A stretch of DNA of 64,000 nucleotides, taken from Hominiventricola aquisgranensis. Lineage in GTDB: Bacteria > Bacillota > Clostridia > Lachnospirales > Lachnospiraceae. Below are positions 52,354 through 61,133 of the stretch, piece after piece. The first letter of the stretch is position 1. Every line of letters begins with the position of its first letter. The stretch is taken from the NCBI RefSeq assembly GCF_040096225.1, contig NZ_JBBMFC010000012.1, forward strand, positions 37,790-101,789. Direction: 5' to 3'. The position numbers were made by a program, and so were the translations under genes. Below the pieces are notes generated by a model that worked only from the letters and a program-made list of their open reading frames with translations, searched no databases and had not been told where the DNA came from.

Positions 52354-52632
52354 CTACTCATCCCATCCATCAAACAACCGGATATTGACACAAATATTTC
52401 TGGTCACATCGCCCTCGATGGTGTCCAGGTCATCCATGTCGGATACAGGCGGAAGGTCCGCCTCGTCCTCAGACAGCTCCAGACTGATCCAGTCATAGAC
52501 TGCTGCATTGACTTCTTCAATGGCATCATCCAGAGTATCCCCCACTGCCTCACAGCAGGCCAGATCCGGAAGCCATGCTTTCCATGTTCCGTTGTCCTGC
52601 TTTCTGATAATTGCCGGATATGTGAATTTCAT
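52354..52632 (-). CDS. hicB: Orphan HicB-like antitoxin
   Basis: A 92-residue protein with the HicB fold: MKFTYPAIIRKQDNGTWKAW, LPDLACCEAVGDTLDDAIEE and VNAAVYDWISLELSEDE form the RNase H-like partial domain. An acidic tail follows instead of a clear helix-turn-helix. The start at 52632 is selected because AAGGAGAAGAAGT precedes it. An open frame extends upstream over the hydE end but has no family similarity. No HicA toxin is adjacent on either strand, so it may be a solitary regulator or the survivor of a lost module. It is downstream of and co-directional with the hydE-like gene (77-base gap). Confidence 0.75.
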   Translation of the reverse strand: MKFTYPAIIRKQDNGTWKAWLPDLACCEAVGDTLDDAIEEVNAAVYDWISLELSEDEADLPPVSDMDDLDTIEGDVTRNICVNIRLFDGWDE

Positions 52633-52708
52633 ACTTCTTCTCCTTTTCCATGTGCAGTTCACTGCTCCTGCAGTGCCCGGTCCTCCGCCATGCGCTGACC
52701 TGCAGCAC

Positions 52709-53749
52709 TCATTCCACTGCATCGCCGCGGTCGCTGACCAGATGATACCCCACACTCTCCACTCTGCGTGACAGGCATCCTCTGCATTCCGCCGCTTCCT
52801 CGCCGGTGCAGATCTTATTGTCATAAAGTTCATAAGCTTTCCGGTTCTTCACCGGTGACAGATTGGGCATCACCACATTGGCTCCCCGCTCCAGTCCTTT
52901 TTCTCTTCCTCGCGGATCCATGGTGCCAAGTGCCGTGGTCGCCGGAAGCAATACCTTCGGCAGCATAATACGGATCACTGACAGCAGATACAACGTCAGC
53001 TCCACACTGCCTGCCGGTTCCTGCGCAAACCGGGTGTCATGGTGTGGGATAAAGGGTCCGATTCCCACCATCTGAGGCTTAAGCTTTTGTAAAAATACCA
53101 GATCCTCTGCCAGGCAGTCGTCCGTCTGCCCCGGACTTCCTACCATAAAGCCAGCTCCCACCTGATAGCCAAGCTTTTTGAGATTCCACAGACAATCCAT
53201 CCGTTCGGACAGCTTCTGAGTCTCTGGATGAAGCTGGCCATAATGAACTGCATCTGCCGTCTCATGGCGCAGCAGATACCTGTCCGCCCCTGCCTCTTTG
53301 AACCGCTTGTAACTGTCATAGGATTTCTCCCCGATAGACAGGGTCAATGCACAGTCCGGCCAGCCCTTTTTGATCTTGCGGATGATAGATTCCATCCGTT
53401 CATCCGTATAGTACGGATCCTCGCCGCCCTGCAGCACAAAAGTACGAAATCCCAGTTCATAGCCATTTTCACAGCAGGTCAGGATCTCTTCTTCCGTCAG
53501 CCGGTAGCGGTCCGCATTTCGGTTACTCTTACGGATTCCACAGTAATAGCAGTCATTTTTACAGTAATTGGTAAATTCAATGAGCCCTCTGGTAAATACC
53601 TGATCCCCGTAGTATTTCTTCCGAAGCTCCACAGCCCGGGTCTTTAAGGCTTCCACTGCTTCCGGATCCTTATACGCCCGGATCAGTTCCACAAACTCAT
53701 CCTTTTTAAGATTCTGATTTTCCAAAAAATCCTTTACGATCTTCTCCAT
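52709..53749 (-). CDS. hydE: HydE-like radical SAM enzyme
   Basis: A 346-residue member of the HydE/BioB-like radical SAM group. C63, C67 and C70 in NYCKNDCYYCGIRKSN bind the SAM cluster. FVLQGGEDPYYTD, LSIGEKSYDSYKRFKEAGAD, RYLLRHETAD and the GFMVGSPGQTDD loop are typical of HydE, the [FeFe]-hydrogenase maturase. Carboxy-terminal C-x7-C-x2-C cysteines (CTGEEAAECRGC) could hold a second cluster. No hydF or hydG is beside it, so it may serve hydrogenase maturation from a split locus. Start at 53749 follows AAGGACGCAG and lies inside the end of the rhodanese-TtcA gene (about 44-base overlap), suggesting translational coupling with tRNA sulfur chemistry. Confidence 0.82.
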   Translation of the reverse strand: MEKIVKDFLENQNLKKDEFVELIRAYKDPEAVEALKTRAVELRKKYYGDQVFTRGLIEFTNYCKNDCYYCGIRKSNRNADRYRLTEEEILTCCENGYELGFRTFVLQGGEDPYYTDERMESIIRKIKKGWPDCALTLSIGEKSYDSYKRFKEAGADRYLLRHETADAVHYGQLHPETQKLSERMDCLWNLKKLGYQVGAGFMVGSPGQTDDCLAEDLVFLQKLKPQMVGIGPFIPHHDTRFAQEPAGSVELTLYLLSVIRIMLPKVLLPATTALGTMDPRGREKGLERGANVVMPNLSPVKNRKAYELYDNKICTGEEAAECRGCLSRRVESVGYHLVSDRGDAVE

Positions 53750-54911
53750 CTGCGTCCTTACGTCCCCACTCATCATAATCATCCAGGAAATTATACTCCT
53801 GATCATCCTTATGATATCCGATCACCGTCCGAAGATTGATGTTGTGCACACTGTTAAAAATATTATATTCGATCACATCGCTGACCTGACGGAAATGCTT
53901 GATCAGCTCCGTCATCTCATCACGTTTGGAACCTTTTTCACCGCCGCAGGTAGCACAGTTCTCTGTAAAGCGGCATGCACACTGGATAAAATGCAGCTGA
54001 TGATAGTCTCTCCATGCCTCAATATCTGCTTCTTTTACCATATAAAGCGGGCGGATCAGTTCCATCCCTTCAAAATTCTTGCTGTGAAGCTTCGGCATCA
54101 TGGTCTCTACTTTTCCGCTATAGAGCATCCCCATGAGGATCGTCTCGATCACATCATCAAAATGATGTCCCAGCGCGATCTTATTGCATCCCAGCTCCTT
54201 GGCATGGGAATAGAGATAGCCTCTTCTCATGCGGGCACACAGATAACAGGGATTGCGGTCAACTTCTGCCACAATATTGAAAATATCGCTCTCGAAGACG
54301 GTCAGCGGAATATCCAAAAGCTTTGCATTATCTTGGATAATCTTCCAGTTGTCCTCATTGTAACCTGGATTCATCACCAGAAATACAAGCTCAAACGGGA
54401 ATTTTCCATGTCGCTGCAGCTCCTGCATGAGCTTCGCCATGAGCATAGAATCCTTTCCGCCGGAGATGCAGACTGCGATCTTGTCCCCCTCCTGGATCAG
54501 ATCATATTTCTGGATCGCACGCGTAAAACTTCTCCAGATGGATTTCCGGAATTTTTTGATCAGGCTTCGCTCGATCTCCTTGGTCTTTTCTTTTCTTGCG
54601 TCCTCTTCTTTCATGAAGCGCTCCAGCTGCAGACGCAGATATGCGCGGTAACCTCCGGTAATATTTCCCGCATCATATCCATGGGAACAGAGCAGTTCCA
54701 CATAATCAAGGCTACGCTCACCTGTGTGACACAGAACCCACACAGGCTTATCCTTCGGGATCTCTTCATAGCGGTCAACAAATTCCTTCATGGGAACATT
54801 GATGGCTCCCTCGAAGGTTCCTCTCTGATACGTATCTGCCGGGCGCACATCTACGATGGTCACAGACCCGGGAGTCAGTTGTTCCAGTTCTTCTATGGTA
54901 ATGGTCTTCAT
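53706..54911 (-). CDS. Rhodanese-TtcA-like tRNA thiolation fusion
   Basis: A 401-residue fusion. Residues 1-100 are a rhodanese domain with active cysteine C61 (VLCHTGERS). Residues 125-345 are a PP-loop ATPase of the TtcA type: SGGKDS (150-155), PCYLCARMRRGYLY (C222, C225), ALGHHFDDVIET and QCACRFTENCATCGG. The cysteines can hold an [Fe-S] cluster as in TtcA, which makes 2-thiocytidine in tRNA. The rhodanese part could supply persulfide sulfur. The ATG at 54911 overlaps the tcdA stop by four bases. The fusion plus this operon suggests a tRNA-modification role, but the exact nucleotide is not known. Confidence 0.85.
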   Translation of the reverse strand: MKTITIEELEQLTPGSVTIVDVRPADTYQRGTFEGAINVPMKEFVDRYEEIPKDKPVWVLCHTGERSLDYVELLCSHGYDAGNITGGYRAYLRLQLERFMKEEDARKEKTKEIERSLIKKFRKSIWRSFTRAIQKYDLIQEGDKIAVCISGGKDSMLMAKLMQELQRHGKFPFELVFLVMNPGYNEDNWKIIQDNAKLLDIPLTVFESDIFNIVAEVDRNPCYLCARMRRGYLYSHAKELGCNKIALGHHFDDVIETILMGMLYSGKVETMMPKLHSKNFEGMELIRPLYMVKEADIEAWRDYHQLHFIQCACRFTENCATCGGEKGSKRDEMTELIKHFRQVSDVIEYNIFNSVHNINLRTVIGYHKDDQEYNFLDDYDEWGRKDADGEDRKGFFGKSES

Positions 54912-55699
54912 GCTTTTCCTCCCGTCTTCACCTTTGCCCGGGTGTCTGCGTCTGTCAGATCCTTCACCACTTCTCCGGCAATGATCAGTCCCACCACGGA
55001 CGGCACGAATGCATTGCTGCCCGGAATTGCCCGGCGCTCCGTACATTTACGGACTGCTCCCGGCGGGCAGATGCAGTGCTCGCGGCAGCTGATAGCCATA
55101 TCATCAATGGGCTCCAGCGGCTGCTCTTTGGAATATACAACTTTTAACTTTCTGATACCGCGCTTCTTCAACTCCCGGCGCATGACCTTCGCCAGCGGAC
55201 ACACACTGGTCTTGTAGATATCTGCCACTTCAAACGCAGACGGATCCATCTTATTGCCTGCTCCCATGGAACTGATGATGGGCGTTCCTGCCCGCTTCGC
55301 CTGCTCCACAAGCTCGATCTTTCCAGTCACTGTATCAATGGCATCCACCACATAATCATACTGGGTAAAATCAAACTGCTCTGCATTATCAGGCATATAA
55401 AAGGTCTTATAGGTGTTGACCACCGCATGGGGATTGATATCCAGGATCCGGTCTCTGGCCACATCCACCTTGTATTTTCCAACGGTACTGCGGGTTGCGA
55501 GAATCTGACGGTTAATGTTGGTCAGGCATACTTTATCATCATCGATCAGATCAAGAGTGCCCACACCGCTTCTGGCAAGAGCCTCCACCGTATATCCGCC
55601 GACACCGCCTACACCGAACACAGCAACTCTGGCATTCGCCAGTCTCTCCATATTATCTTTTCCAAGCAGTAACTCGGTTCTTGAAAATTGATTCAGCAT
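54908..55699 (-). CDS. tcdA: tRNA threonylcarbamoyladenosine dehydratase
   Basis: A 263-residue ThiF/MoeB/E1-like enzyme that cyclises t6A37 of tRNA to ct6A using ATP. AVFGVGGVGGYTVEALARSG is the nucleotide-binding loop. LIDDDKVCLTNINRQILA and VDAIDTVTGKIELVEQ follow, then the metal- and catalytic-type MAISCREHCICPPG with several cysteines. The carboxy-terminal FVPSVVGLIIAGEVVKDL matches TcdA/CsdL. It is first in a unit with the rhodanese-TtcA fusion (ATGA overlap). In E. coli, CsdL works with the CsdA-CsdE sulfur relay, so a sulfur-transfer partner beside it is notable. No strong promoter was found upstream, only a TATAAG-like box. Confidence 0.92.
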   Translation of the reverse strand: MLNQFSRTELLLGKDNMERLANARVAVFGVGGVGGYTVEALARSGVGTLDLIDDDKVCLTNINRQILATRSTVGKYKVDVARDRILDINPHAVVNTYKTFYMPDNAEQFDFTQYDYVVDAIDTVTGKIELVEQAKRAGTPIISSMGAGNKMDPSAFEVADIYKTSVCPLAKVMRRELKKRGIRKLKVVYSKEQPLEPIDDMAISCREHCICPPGAVRKCTERRAIPGSNAFVPSVVGLIIAGEVVKDLTDADTRAKVKTGGKA

Positions 55700-55768
55700 T
55701 TATTTCTCCTCATCTCATTTGTTCCCTCTTATACTGCAACAAATCCCAGGAAACGTCAAGATGCGATT

Positions 55769-55808
55769 AAGAGCCATGCACATATTTTGAAACATGTACA
55801 TGGCTCTT
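55769..55808 (-). terminator. Hairpin at the end of the aldehyde dehydrogenase gene
   Basis: AAGAGCCATG and CATGGCTCTT with further ACAT/ATGT pairing form a long stem that touches the stop codon. Few U residues follow on the minus strand. Confidence 0.55.
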
Positions 55809-55810
55809 TC

Positions 55811-57226
55811 TTAACGTACAAACATCCGCACCAGTTTCTCTTTCCAGCCGGTGTATGGCTGATACCGCATGGGCAGATCCATCCAGGTGGATTTCTTCAC
55901 AATGCTCTTCTCATGGCTGAACAGATCAAAGCTTTTCTTTCCATGATAAGAACCCATACCGCTGTTGCCAACGCCTCCAAAGCCCATCTCGGAAGTTGCC
56001 AGATGAATGATGGTATCATTGATGCAGCCGCCTCCATAAGAGGTCTCCGTCAGTACCTGTTGTTCGGTCCGCTTGTCTTCTGTAAATACATAGAGTGCCA
56101 GAGGTTTCGGTCGTTCCTGCACAAACCGAATGGCTTCCTCTATATCCTTTACCGGTATGACCGGTAAAACCGGGCCAAAGATCTCTTCCTGCATAACTGG
56201 ATCCTCCGCTGTCACATCAGCAAGCACGGTCGGTGCAATGCGGAGTGCATCCTCCTGGACCTGACCACCTGCCACCAGTTTCATCGGATCGATGAGTCCA
56301 CGAACCCGGTCAAAATGCTTCTGATTGATCATCTTTCCATAATCCGGGTTTTCTAAGGGATGCTCGCCAAACATCCTTCTGATCTCTTCCTTGATACAGG
56401 TCAGAAGCTTCTCTTTCACCGACTTTTCCACCAGCACATAGTCCGGTGCCACGCAGGTCTGTCCACAGTTCAAATATTTTCCAAATACCAGCCGTCTGGC
56501 AGTCAGCGGAATGTTCGCGGTATGATCCACGATGCAGGGACTCTTTCCTCCCAGCTCCAGCGTCACCGGAGTCAGGTGGGCACTTGCCTTCTCCATGACC
56601 AATTTTCCCACATTCACACCACCGGTGAAGAAAATATAGTCAAATTTCTGATTCAGAAGATCTTCATTTTCTTTCCTGCCGCCTTCTATTACCGTCACAT
56701 AGTCTGAAGAAAATGCTTCCCGGATCAGCTTCGCCATCACAGCTGAAGTCGCCGGTGAATAGGCAGACGGCTTCAGCACACAGCAGTTGCCCGCTGCCAG
56801 TGCTCCGATCAATGGCTCCAGCGTCAGGAGCATCGGGTAATTCCACGGAGACATAATGAGCACCACCCCATATGGCTCCTGCACCGTAAAGCTTGCTGCA
56901 TGGAACTGTGCCAGCGGGGTGTGTACCCGTCTGTTCCTGCTCCAGCTCTTCACATGACGTCTCACATACCGAAGCTCTGATAAAGTCAGCCCCACTTCAC
57001 ACATATAGGATTCTGCTCTTGATTTTCCAAGATCGGATCGTAATGCCTGGTAAAGCTCCTGCTCATATGTTAAGATGGACTGCTCCAAACGATTGAGCGC
57101 GTCGATCCGCGCCGACAGGGCGCGAGTCTTTCCTTCCATATAATAGGTACGCTGGGCTTCCACTATTTCTTTACTTTTTCCACAGCTGCCTGCGGATCCA
57201 TCTCTCATTTCCACATCTCTCAACAT
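55811..57226 (-). CDS. Class 3-type aldehyde dehydrogenase
   Basis: A 471-residue NAD(P)-dependent aldehyde dehydrogenase. VLIMSPWNYPMLLTLEPLIG gives the catalytic Asn, FFTGGVNVGKLVMEKA the cofactor loop, TLELGGKSP the general-base Glu, and GQTCVAPDYVLV the nucleophile Cys. The ending GNSGMGSYHGKKSFDLFSHE is typical of the fatty/aromatic aldehyde (ALDH3, YwdH) group. Its ATG overlaps the end of the iron alcohol dehydrogenase gene by seven bases, after GAGGGGGAAAAC. The pair would convert an alcohol to an acid or the reverse. The substrate is not indicated by the neighbours. Confidence 0.92.
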   Translation of the reverse strand: MLRDVEMRDGSAGSCGKSKEIVEAQRTYYMEGKTRALSARIDALNRLEQSILTYEQELYQALRSDLGKSRAESYMCEVGLTLSELRYVRRHVKSWSRNRRVHTPLAQFHAASFTVQEPYGVVLIMSPWNYPMLLTLEPLIGALAAGNCCVLKPSAYSPATSAVMAKLIREAFSSDYVTVIEGGRKENEDLLNQKFDYIFFTGGVNVGKLVMEKASAHLTPVTLELGGKSPCIVDHTANIPLTARRLVFGKYLNCGQTCVAPDYVLVEKSVKEKLLTCIKEEIRRMFGEHPLENPDYGKMINQKHFDRVRGLIDPMKLVAGGQVQEDALRIAPTVLADVTAEDPVMQEEIFGPVLPVIPVKDIEEAIRFVQERPKPLALYVFTEDKRTEQQVLTETSYGGGCINDTIIHLATSEMGFGGVGNSGMGSYHGKKSFDLFSHEKSIVKKSTWMDLPMRYQPYTGWKEKLVRMFVR

Positions 57227-58428
57227 GTTTTCCCCCTCACTGCCAGATAAATCTTCTCCAGTTCCTTCCGATCCATCAGCACCGGCACCGGATACAACGG
57301 ATTAGCCTCCTTGTCCGCATGCTTCGCCATAATCGGAATATCCTTCTTACAGATCTCAGGAAAATATCTGGGAATTCCCATGGAGTCGTTCATCTTCTGG
57401 ATCCAGTCGATAAAACACTGCGTAGCTTTTGCATCATCCATCTCCGGCTTCGCCACACCCGTATTTCTGGCAAGCGTTCCCAGCTTTTTCTCGCAGTCCG
57501 GACCATAGATTCTAAGAACGATAGGCAGAATCACCGCATTGGCAAGACCATGGGGAGTCCCGTACTGTCCGCCCAGAGAATGTGCTACCGCATGAATATA
57601 ACCCACATAGGATTTGGTAAATGCAACCCCCGCACAGTAAGCAGCCCTGAGCATTCCTTTTCTGGCTTCCTTATTGTGTCCATTGTCATAAGCATTTTTC
57701 AGATGCTCATGGATCAGACATACTGCTTCCTCTGCCATAGATCTGGTCTCTTTTGTAGTGGAGCCGCCAATATATGCCTCTACTGCATGAGTCAGTGCAT
57801 CCATACCGGTAGTAGCTGTAATATTAGCCGGAAGTCCTACTGTCTCATGATAGTCGAGCACCGCATAGCGCGGGATCAGTACAAAATCATTAATCGGATA
57901 TTTATAATGTTGTTCACTGTCAGTGATAACCGCAGCCAGTGTGGTCTCACTTCCAGTTCCTGCTGTAGTTGGAATTGCGATCAGAAGTGGAAGCCTCTTA
58001 TGTACTTTGAGCAGACCTTTCATCTGCTGAATGCTCTGGTGGGGCTTTACGATCCTGGCACCTGCGGCCTTGGCACAATCCATGGAGGATCCGCCGCCAA
58101 ATGCAATGATTGCCTGGGCTCCTTCTGTCAGATACAGCTCTCTGGCCTCCTCCACATTCCAGATAGTGGGATTGGCCACAGTTCTGTCATAGATACAATA
58201 AGAAATATTGTTTTCCGTCAGGGTCTTCTCCAGAAATGAAGTAAGCCCCAGTCTGCGGATTCCCTCATCCGTCACGATCATTACTTTCGTGATCTTCTTT
58301 TTGCGGCATACCTCCGGGATACCTACCACAGACGGAATGATCTTCGGATTCCGGTACGGCAGGAGCGGCAGTGCCATCTTAAATACCATCTGAAAGCTTC
58401 GACAGTAGATTCTTCTTAATACAAACAT
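57220..58428 (-). CDS. Iron-containing alcohol dehydrogenase
   Basis: A 402-residue group III dehydrogenase. The NAD domain has VMIVTDEGIRRLGL and FGGGSSMDCAKA, then AIPTTAGTGSETT. The metal site is built by ITATTGMDALTHAVEAYIG and HAVAHSLGGQYGTPHGLANA, supplying the Asp and three His ligands. The ATG at 58428 is used because GAGAGG precedes it; a TTG at 58446 overlaps that box. Translation is coupled to the aldehyde dehydrogenase downstream. In a fermenter this pair could make or consume ethanol or a longer alcohol. Confidence 0.92.
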   Translation of the reverse strand: MFVLRRIYCRSFQMVFKMALPLLPYRNPKIIPSVVGIPEVCRKKKITKVMIVTDEGIRRLGLTSFLEKTLTENNISYCIYDRTVANPTIWNVEEARELYLTEGAQAIIAFGGGSSMDCAKAAGARIVKPHQSIQQMKGLLKVHKRLPLLIAIPTTAGTGSETTLAAVITDSEQHYKYPINDFVLIPRYAVLDYHETVGLPANITATTGMDALTHAVEAYIGGSTTKETRSMAEEAVCLIHEHLKNAYDNGHNKEARKGMLRAAYCAGVAFTKSYVGYIHAVAHSLGGQYGTPHGLANAVILPIVLRIYGPDCEKKLGTLARNTGVAKPEMDDAKATQCFIDWIQKMNDSMGIPRYFPEICKKDIPIMAKHADKEANPLYPVPVLMDRKELEKIYLAVRGKTC

Positions 58429-58510
58429 AAATATTTTGCCTCTCAAACTAATTTTTTATCTATCTTGACGCAAAATATTCAAAAAATCAAGTGGTGTTCT
58501 GCACAAAATC

Positions 58511-59152
58511 TCAGATTCTCTGTGCACAGATGTCGTTCAAACAACACTTATCGCAGTAAGGCTTTGTTCTGGCAGTGCAGATCTCCCTGCCATGATAGAC
58601 CAGCCGGTGGCAGAAATCGCTGCCTTCCTCCGGCGGGATCAGCTTCCACAATGCCATCTCCACCTTCTTCGGATCCTTGATGCCGTCCACCAGTCCCATG
58701 CGGTTTACCAGACGGATACAGTGAGTATCCGTCACAATGGCAGGCTTATGAAAGACGTCACCCATGATCAGGTTGGCACTCTTTCTGCCCACGCCCGGCA
58801 ATGCCAGCAGCGCATCAAAATCCTCCGGTACTTTTCCGCCGTATTTTTCCCACAGGATCTTCATGCAGGCACTGATATCTCTGGCCTTACTTTTGCCCAG
58901 TCCACAAGGCCTCACAATTTCTTCAATATCATTTACATCTGCTTCTGCCAGGGATCTCACATCCGGATATTTCTTATAAAGTCCTTCCACCACCACGTTC
59001 ACTCTGGCATCCGTGCACTGGGCTGCCAGCCGCACACTTACCAGCAGCTTCCACGCATCGTCATAATCCAGTGTACAGTCCGCATCTGGATACGCTTTCT
59101 TCAATCGGTCGATGATCTGAAGGGCCAGTTCTTTTTTCTCATTTTCTTCCAT
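58511..59152 (-). CDS. nth: Endonuclease III
   Basis: A 213-residue base-excision repair glycosylase/AP lyase acting on oxidised pyrimidines. The helix-hairpin-helix LPGVGRKSANLIMG carries the lyase lysine K124; D142 in VTDTHCIRLVNRMG is the catalytic Asp. Four cysteines (C192, C200, C203, C209) close the [4Fe-4S] loop, with seven residues between the first two instead of the E. coli six. It is a single gene between the alcohol dehydrogenase and the kdpE-like gene, with no sign of a dedicated promoter. Confidence 0.95.
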   Translation of the reverse strand: MEENEKKELALQIIDRLKKAYPDADCTLDYDDAWKLLVSVRLAAQCTDARVNVVVEGLYKKYPDVRSLAEADVNDIEEIVRPCGLGKSKARDISACMKILWEKYGGKVPEDFDALLALPGVGRKSANLIMGDVFHKPAIVTDTHCIRLVNRMGLVDGIKDPKKVEMALWKLIPPEEGSDFCHRLVYHGREICTARTKPYCDKCCLNDICAQRI

Positions 59153-59246
59153 ACTATATAGATTTCCTTTGTGTTTTTCGTATTCGCAACTGTCTCCAAA
59201 CAGTTTGTCTGCGACCAGTATATCAGCTTACATCCATCCAGACAAG

Positions 59247-59954
59247 TCAGTCCCCATCCACGATCCGATACCCTACGCCTACTTCTGTAAAAATATACTG
59301 AGGCTGTGCCGGGTTATTTTCCATCTTCCGCCGGATATTTGCCATGTTGACCCGCAGGATCCGATTGTCATTCTGCATGTTTGGTCCCCAGATCTCTTTG
59401 ATAATGAAATCATAGGTCAGCACCTTGCCTGCGTATTTTCCAAGAAGGCTCACGATCTTGTACTCATTCTGAGTCAGATTCACATCCCGGTCTCCCACAT
59501 AGACCCGGTGCTTGTCATAGTCGATCAGCAGGTCTCCTGCCCGGAACTGCCCGGTCTGCATGCCTTCTGCCGTCAGAACAGTGGCTCTTGCATGGCGGAT
59601 GGCTGTCCGCACCCGCGCCAGCAGCTCGGAAGTGCCAAAGGGCTTCGTAATATAATCATCTGCACCTGCATCCAGTGCTGCCACCTTATCCTTCTCGTGA
59701 GTTCTGGCGGAGACCACCAGAACCGGCATGGATGACCATTGCCGTACATTTTTCAGGATCGTCATTCCATCCATATCAGGAAGTCCCAGATCCAGGATCA
59801 CCACATCAGGGCACTGGGAAGTGACCATGCTGTAGCCTTCCGCGCCTGTCGTAGCGATCAGAACATCATAATTATTTGCCTCCAGAACTGTTCTGAAAAA
59901 ATTCCGGATACTTTTATCATCTTCGATCACCAGCACTCTGTCCTTAATATCCAT
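59247..59954 (-). CDS. kdpE: KdpE-like response regulator
   Basis: A 235-residue OmpR/PhoB-type regulator. The receiver has VLVIEDDKSIRNFF, the acceptor Asp in VVILDLGLPDMDG, and DDYITKPFGTSELLARV. The winged helix has LTQNEYKIVSLLGKYAGKVL, IWGPNMQNDNRILRVNMANI and TEVGVGYRI, all very KdpE-like. ATG at 59954 follows GAGGAGGACACGG and overlaps the kinase end by 11 bases. KdpE normally activates the kdpFABC potassium pump, but no pump genes are near. It may control potassium uptake elsewhere. Confidence 0.88.
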   Translation of the reverse strand: MDIKDRVLVIEDDKSIRNFFRTVLEANNYDVLIATTGAEGYSMVTSQCPDVVILDLGLPDMDGMTILKNVRQWSSMPVLVVSARTHEKDKVAALDAGADDYITKPFGTSELLARVRTAIRHARATVLTAEGMQTGQFRAGDLLIDYDKHRVYVGDRDVNLTQNEYKIVSLLGKYAGKVLTYDFIIKEIWGPNMQNDNRILRVNMANIRRKMENNPAQPQYIFTEVGVGYRIVDGD

Positions 59955-61008
59955 CCGTGTCCTCCTCATTCATGGGCAGCCAGAAAGAGATTCTTGCTCC
60001 GCCTTCTGCCCGGTTTTCTGCATGCATACCGCCTTTGTGTGCTTTTACAATACTGTGGCAGACAGACAGGCCGATTCCCATATTCCGCTTTGAATCCGAC
60101 TCTTCCTCGTCTGACGAGATCTTTCCTTCAAACATGACCGGCAGCACTGACTCCTTAATTCCCTGTCCATCATCCTCCACAGCGATCTCCACCCGCCCCG
60201 GCGTGTGTGTCACTATGATCCAGATCTTTGTATATGTCTTCCCATGGAGCACTGCATTTTCCAGAAGATTCACCAGCACCTGTTCGATCAGGACACCGTC
60301 CATAGCTACCATAAGAAATTCTTCCGGCATCTTCACTTCCACCGATGCCTCCGGGAAGCGTTTGTTGAACTTGATCACTGCACTGCTGATGATCTCCTCC
60401 ACCACCTCGTCCTCCGTATTGATCCTGGCATTTTCCCCATTGATCCGGGTTACAGACAGAAGGTTTTCCACGATTCGGATCAACCACTGTGCTTCATCTT
60501 TAATATCCTGCACCAGCTCCATCTCCCGTTCCTGTGTCAGAACCTTCTGATTCTCCAGTATTCCTGATGCAGACCCCACAATGGATGTCAACGGTGTACG
60601 AATATCATGGGATATGGCCCTCAGCAGGTTAGCTCTGGTCTTTTCCTTCTCCACTTCCAGCCGGATCTGCTCCTGTTTCTTGATCCTGGTAGTCAATGCG
60701 CTGACACAGATAGATACTGCCAGCATGGTGAGAAATGTCATGGGATATCCTGTAATTGTAAAATTCAATGCAAAATAAGGATAGGTAAAGATATAATTCA
60801 CGCCGATCACCGCTGCCATGGAAGCAATGATGCCATACACATAGCCATCCGTCAGCAGAGAGATGAACAGCACCGCCAGTACGAACAGCATGGGCACATG
60901 AAAATCCGAATTCGATACCCGATGGAGCAAATAGGAAAGGCCTGATGTAGCTGCCAGGATCGCTGCCGTGATCGCCATATTTCCGATTCTTGTATGCTTC
61001 TCTTTCAT
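59944..61008 (-). CDS. kdpD: Short KdpD-like sensor histidine kinase
   Basis: A 354-residue membrane kinase equal to the carboxy-terminal part of KdpD. Four DUF4118 helices (residues 11-108) are followed by the dimerisation domain with H134 (LRAISHDIRTPLTSIVGSAS) and the ATPase domain (NLLENAVLHGK, EDDGQGI, NMGIGLSVCHSIVKAH). The large amino-terminal KdpD and UspA domains (about 500 residues) are missing. The start is supported by AAAGGGGCACATAATT and a promoter just upstream, so this is a naturally short form and not a truncation. It pairs with the overlapping KdpE-like gene. The signal it reads (potassium, turgor or c-di-AMP) is not evident. Confidence 0.86.
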   Translation of the reverse strand: MKEKHTRIGNMAITAAILAATSGLSYLLHRVSNSDFHVPMLFVLAVLFISLLTDGYVYGIIASMAAVIGVNYIFTYPYFALNFTITGYPMTFLTMLAVSICVSALTTRIKKQEQIRLEVEKEKTRANLLRAISHDIRTPLTSIVGSASGILENQKVLTQEREMELVQDIKDEAQWLIRIVENLLSVTRINGENARINTEDEVVEEIISSAVIKFNKRFPEASVEVKMPEEFLMVAMDGVLIEQVLVNLLENAVLHGKTYTKIWIIVTHTPGRVEIAVEDDGQGIKESVLPVMFEGKISSDEEESDSKRNMGIGLSVCHSIVKAHKGGMHAENRAEGGARISFWLPMNEEDTDGY

Positions 61009-61038
61009 AATTATGTGCCCCTTTTATTTTCTGTTTTT

Positions 61039-61067
61039 ATCATAGCCCAGGCAGCATCAAGTGTCAA
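61039..61067 (-). promoter_or_regulatory. Promoter of kdpD-kdpE
   Basis: On the minus strand TTGACA (61062-61067), exactly 17 bases, TATGAT (61039-61044), about 30 bases before the kinase start. Confidence 0.75.
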
Positions 61068-61091
61068 TGTGCCAAGGGCGTCTCATACCAC

Positions 61092-61119
61092 AAAAAGGCT
61101 GCCCGCTTCAGGCAGCCTT
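61092..61119 (-). terminator. Terminator of the small membrane protein gene
   Basis: AAGGCTGCC (61095-61103) pairs with GGCAGCCTT (61111-61119). On the minus strand TTTTTG follows. It isolates this gene from kdpD. Confidence 0.85.
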
Positions 61120-61133
61120 CCCGTACTTTTTCT

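Noticed and set aside
53811..55217. A 468-codon open frame on the plus strand
   Set aside because: It lies opposite the rhodanese-TtcA and tcdA genes, which have clear motifs; its translation is His/Cys/Ile-rich without domain character.
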